64,000 nt of DNA from positions 2,635,501 to 2,699,500 of the forward strand of contig NZ_CP012669.1 of assembly GCF_001281485.1 (NCBI RefSeq), written 5' to 3'. Below are positions 61,268 through 64,000 of the stretch, in pieces (the first letter of the stretch is position 1; the number at the start of each line of letters is the position of its first letter). The notes beneath the pieces are model-generated. The model had not been told where the DNA came from and did no database searches. It was given only the letters and a program-made list of their open reading frames with translations. The DNA comes from Altererythrobacter epoxidivorans (GTDB taxonomy: Bacteria > Pseudomonadota > Alphaproteobacteria > Sphingomonadales > Sphingomonadaceae). The position numbers and the translations under genes were made by a program.

Positions 61268-62596
61268 TCAGACTGTGCGCACACGCGGCCCGCCGCGCCT
61301 GCCGAGCATCAGTTCGGTCAGCGCCCAGACAAGCGCATCGGCCCGGTCGGGGCTGCGGCCCGGACCTTCGTAGGTTCCGCCGGCCATCAGTCCGCATAGC
61401 TGGTCTTCCAATTGCGGAAACGGACCGCAATGGCGCACGCGGCCGGCTTCGTAGAGGGCGGCGACGGGTTCTGCCCGCGCCACCTTCCCTCGAGAAGCAT
61501 GGACTAGCCGCACGGGCAGGGCGATGTCGGCTGCCCGCAGAACGCTGGCGACCATGTCGCCGCCCTGGTTCGCCTCTGCGACAATGCGATCCGCATTCCA
61601 CCGGTCAGACGCATTGGCGACGGCGCGGGCCCACCGTTCCGGCGAGGCATTCTCGATCGAACAATCGGCCAAAAGCGATGCATTGCCGTCGGCGCCGAGC
61701 GCCGCCACTACGATCCCGCAGGCATCGCCTTTCGACGAAGCGGGCGGATCGACCGCAACCACGATCCGCACCGGATCGGCGGCCGGGTCAGTGATCCGAC
61801 AACGTTCGAGCAGCGCCCTGTTCCACAATGCACCCTCGATATCTGCGACCAGCTCGCCGTGAAGTTCCTGCCTTGCGAGCTGCGAGTTCCCGAATTCGGC
61901 CTCAACCGCCTCGATAAAGGTGCGTGGCAGGTTTGCCGTGTTTTCGTAGGTCGCCCCCGTGGTGACCACCGTGCTCTCTGCAAGCCGCGCATCGAGCAGG
62001 CGCCGCACCAGCGCGACATGGCGCGGGGTTGTCGTGGCGACGACCTGCTGACGCTCGCCAAGCCGCAAACCGAGCAGAAGATTATCCCAACTCTGCGTCG
62101 CCCGCTCGTGACCGATCGGCCATTTCCCGATCTCGTCGCACCAGGCATGCGAATGTTGCGGGCCTCGCAGGCTGTCGGGCTCGGCTGCCGAATACAGGAA
62201 CGCCTGCGCGCCGCTGGGAAAGCGCAGGCGCCGCAGGGAAGGTTCGAACACCGGCATCGATTCCGGCGCGCAGCAGGCGAGGATCCCGCTTTCGCCTTCG
62301 ACCATGACGGCGCGCGCCTCTGCGAGCGAACCCGAAACCAGGGCGATACGGGCGGCGGGATCGTGTTCCGCAATCGTGCGGACCCATTCGGCCCCGGTGC
62401 GTGTCTTGCCGAAGCCGCGACCGGCCATGACCAGCCAGTAGCGCCAGTTGCCGGCTGGCGGCAGTTGTTCGGGCCGGGCGAAGAAGGGCCAGTGATAGCC
62501 GAACGCCGCCTTCTCGCTTTCGCTGAGCCAGTCGGTCAGCCTCTGGAGGTGCTTCTCGCTGGCTTCGGCAAGCCAGTCGCGCTGGTCAGGATCCAC
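61268..62596 (-). CDS. GTA large terminase (gp2)
   Basis: A 442-residue packaging ATPase/nuclease. Walker A is GRGFGKT (59-65), Walker B is AWCDEIGKW (Asp154-Glu155), motif III-like VVATTTPRHV, and the nuclease domain begins VRIVVAVDPPASSKGDACGI. The frame is full length. GTG 62596 is the start, overlapping the upstream gene by 11 bases. In an active GTA it fills capsids with host DNA; no capsid gene is present here. Confidence 0.92.
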   Translation of the reverse strand: MDPDQRDWLAEASEKHLQRLTDWLSESEKAAFGYHWPFFARPEQLPPAGNWRYWLVMAGRGFGKTRTGAEWVRTIAEHDPAARIALVSGSLAEARAVMVEGESGILACCAPESMPVFEPSLRRLRFPSGAQAFLYSAAEPDSLRGPQHSHAWCDEIGKWPIGHERATQSWDNLLLGLRLGERQQVVATTTPRHVALVRRLLDARLAESTVVTTGATYENTANLPRTFIEAVEAEFGNSQLARQELHGELVADIEGALWNRALLERCRITDPAADPVRIVVAVDPPASSKGDACGIVVAALGADGNASLLADCSIENASPERWARAVANASDRWNADRIVAEANQGGDMVASVLRAADIALPVRLVHASRGKVARAEPVAALYEAGRVRHCGPFPQLEDQLCGLMAGGTYEGPGRSPDRADALVWALTELMLGRRGGPRVRTV

Positions 62597-63065
62597 GAGC
62601 TTCCTTCGCGGCTTTTTCCTTCAGCACTTTCATCCTGATTTCCTCGACCTTCCGGTCGATCGAGGCGCGAATTTCTGCCGCGCTGACGTTGCGTTGTTCG
62701 GCCTGAACCCTTGCGGCATTGTCGCGGTGTGCGGTCAGCAGGCGGATGGCATTGGCGAAATCGTATTTTTCGCCATTAGCCGTCTGCAGGTCACCTTCGC
62801 GAAGACGGCGCAACACCTCGAATTCGAGATGGACGTAACCTTCCCACAGGGCGCGCATCCAGGAACGCGCAAAATCGGCTTCTTCCCGGCGAACCTTGTA
62901 GGCGCGGGCCGGGTTGATCCCGGCGCGCCGCGCGGCCTCGCTGACATTGGACGTCTCGGCGAGGCAGTCGAGAAAGTCGGCGCGCCAGTGGCGGTTCAGC
63001 GATGCCTTCTCGCCCGATTTGAGCGACGGCCTGATCTTGGTGCGCTTCGTACGTTTGCTGGGCAT
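62586..63065 (-). CDS. GTA gp1-like small terminase/DNA-binding protein
   Basis: A 159-residue protein. The N-terminus is basic (SKRTKRTKIRPS), followed by a helix-turn-helix (FLDCLAETSNVSEAARRAGI, NPARAYKVRREE) and a C-terminal coiled coil (about 115-155). This matches small terminase subunits upstream of GTA terminase genes. It is first of the locus; the 63066-63293 gap upstream holds its promoter and that of the divergent YqaA gene. Confidence 0.8.
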   Translation of the reverse strand: MPSKRTKRTKIRPSLKSGEKASLNRHWRADFLDCLAETSNVSEAARRAGINPARAYKVRREEADFARSWMRALWEGYVHLEFEVLRRLREGDLQTANGEKYDFANAIRLLTAHRDNAARVQAEQRNVSAAEIRASIDRKVEEIRMKVLKEKAAKEARGS

Positions 63066-63293
63066 TGGTTGACTCCCGCGCTCGTAGGCAAAAACAAGAA
63101 GGGCGGCCGTTCCGAAGACTGGAAACGGCCGCCCTGCTGGCGAATCACACTATCGCGATGTTCCTGTTATGTACCCAAAGAGCGTGACGATGTCAATCAA
63201 AAAGTGCCAAATGGGTTATTTTACTGCCAGCTTGTGCCGGGACTCGCTCTCGCTTAAGTCCGCTCGTCGACGGGAAAAGGATTGATCCGCAAC

Positions 63294-63944
63294 ATGATGA
63301 AGCTGCTGCGCGGCCTGTACGAATGGACGATGGACAAGGCGGCGCATCCCCATGCGCAGGGCTGGCTTGCATTCTTCTGCTTTGTCGAAGCGAGCTTCTT
63401 CCCGATCCCGCCGCACCCCTTGCTCGGTTTGATGTGCCTTGCCGAACCGAAAAAGGCTGTCCGTTTCGCGGCAATCGCAACCCTCGCGTCGGTGGCGGGG
63501 GCCATGTTCGGCTATGCGATCGGATACGGTCTATACGATACGGTCGGCGAACCGCTGCTTGGCCTGCTTGGCCTGAGCGAGAGTTTCCCGGTCGCCGCCT
63601 GTTACCTGCGTGAATACGACGTCGAAGCGATCCTGATCGCCGGGGCTACGCCGGTTCCGTTCAAGCTGCTGACCATTACCGCCGGCTTCATCGAGATGGC
63701 ATTCGTCCCCTTCGTGCTGGCCAGCCTGGCTGCGCGCGCACTGATCTTCATGACGGTGGGGATCCTGTTCCGGGTCTTCGGCGCGCCGATCAAGCGTGTG
63801 ATCGACGAATATCTCGGCTGGGTCACGACCGCGTTCGTCGTGCTGGTCGTCGGCGGTTTCCTTGTCCTCACACAGCTTTCGGGAAGCGACGAGCAAGTGA
63901 AGGACAAGTGCGAAGCAGCAACGAGCGTTCAGGCAAGCGAATAG
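63294..63944 (+). CDS. YqaA/DedA-family membrane protein
   Basis: A 216-residue inner-membrane protein of the SNARE-associated/DedA superfamily. It shows AFFCFVEASFFPIPPHPLLGLMCLA, AGAMFGYAIGYGLYD and AGATPVPFKLLTITAG (the conserved Pro/Phe re-entrant region), with several transmembrane helices. DedA proteins act in lipid or undecaprenyl-phosphate flipping. ATG 63294 is chosen; TTG 63282 is close to AAGG. Its 3' end overlaps a leftward gene by 16 bases. Confidence 0.88.
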   Translation: MMKLLRGLYEWTMDKAAHPHAQGWLAFFCFVEASFFPIPPHPLLGLMCLAEPKKAVRFAAIATLASVAGAMFGYAIGYGLYDTVGEPLLGLLGLSESFPVAACYLREYDVEAILIAGATPVPFKLLTITAGFIEMAFVPFVLASLAARALIFMTVGILFRVFGAPIKRVIDEYLGWVTTAFVVLVVGGFLVLTQLSGSDEQVKDKCEAATSVQASE

Positions 63945-64000
63945 GCGCGCAGCTTCTCGACACTCGGGATATCCAGCGCGCCATAGCTGCGCCTGACCAG
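63929..64000 (-). CDS. unidentified protein, C-terminal fragment
   Basis: The minus strand is open from the right edge to a TGA at 63931-63929. The 23 visible residues (LVRRSYGALDIPSVEKLRAY, then SLA) have coding-like composition, but no motif identifies the protein. It overlaps the end of the YqaA gene by 16 bases, a plausible convergent arrangement. Confidence 0.5.
   Translation of the reverse strand: MVRRSYGALDIPSVEKLRAYSLA

Larger units (their letters stand above)
57425..63065 (-). mobile_element. gene transfer agent (GTA) locus with internal deletion
   Basis: Six leftward genes match the order of the Rhodobacter-type GTA cluster: gp1-like (62586), gp2 terminase (61268), a chimera of portal N-terminus and gp13 C-terminus (60501), gp14 (60091), gp15 (57900) and a DUF2793 protein (57425). 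Genes expected between portal and gp13 (prohead protease, major capsid, adaptors, tail tube, tape measure, gp12) are absent. I see no integrase or att site. The locus therefore looks like a decayed or reduced GTA. It cannot form particles by itself unless missing parts lie elsewhere. Confidence 0.85.

Noticed and set aside
57425-63065. Active temperate prophage
   Set aside because: There is no integrase, repressor, lysis, capsid or attachment site, and the gene order is that of a GTA.

Overview
The window reads as a high-GC alphaproteobacterial chromosome, most likely a marine sphingomonad of the Erythrobacteraceae (inference). Supporting signs are a MipZ division ATPase, sphingomonad-type TonB-dependent receptors, a TonB-ExbB-multiple-ExbD energisation locus, bifunctional PGM/PMM, NtrC-type glnK-amtB, and a Rhodobacter-type gene transfer agent (GTA) locus. 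Most genes are housekeeping. I see no insertion sequence, integrase, CRISPR array or rRNA.

Layout. 1-8.4 kb: end of apt, a CPA1 antiporter, an OmpA lipoprotein, tRNA-Gly(UCC), a LuxR-type regulator with no luxI in the window, panC, mipZ plus a membrane J-domain protein, PGM/PMM and a DUF2059-like protein. 8.5-14.7 kb: an Lhr-like helicase, then a leftward tonB-exbB-exbD-exbD operon that ends at a terminator and is followed by two more exbD genes. 15-23.3 kb: a secreted protein, a thioesterase overlapping hom, glpX, prs, an AraC regulator, hisN and an SDR. 23.5-30.7 kb: rpmI-rplT, a terminator, a three-gene AraC / CsgG-like-SH3 / AraC block, then pheS-pheT. 30.7-42.5 kb: a TonB receptor divergent from a TetR regulator, prfC, three small enzymes, a sigma-54 promoter with glnK-amtB, and a second TonB receptor. 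42.5-48.3 kb: GNAT, a leftward operon (membrane protein, sterol desaturase, GMC oxidoreductase, DUF1232), an M20 amidohydrolase and a DUF442-type phosphatase. 48.5-57.2 kb: a double cold-shock-domain protein, argD-argF-hslO, a DUF3617-like protein, queC, an MFS transporter, sodC and an OmpA porin. 57.4-63.1 kb: the GTA locus. 63.3 kb to the end: a YqaA/DedA protein and the 3' end of an unidentified gene.

The most striking feature is the GTA locus. It keeps both terminase subunits and the distal tail/baseplate genes (gp13-C-terminus, gp14, gp15, DUF2793). The portal N-terminus (about 100 residues) is joined in frame to the C-terminal part of the gp13/DUF2163 baseplate protein. Everything normally between them (rest of portal, protease, capsid, adaptors, tail tube, tape measure) is absent, and base composition changes sharply near the join. 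This looks like an internal deletion that left a chimeric ORF between otherwise intact, still overlapping genes.

Other points of interest are the regulatory block between rplT and pheS, the four divergent exbD genes (one with an apparent one-base start-codon frameshift), a textbook sigma-54 promoter before glnK-amtB, a histidine-rich tail on HisN, and a membrane J-domain protein packed behind mipZ.
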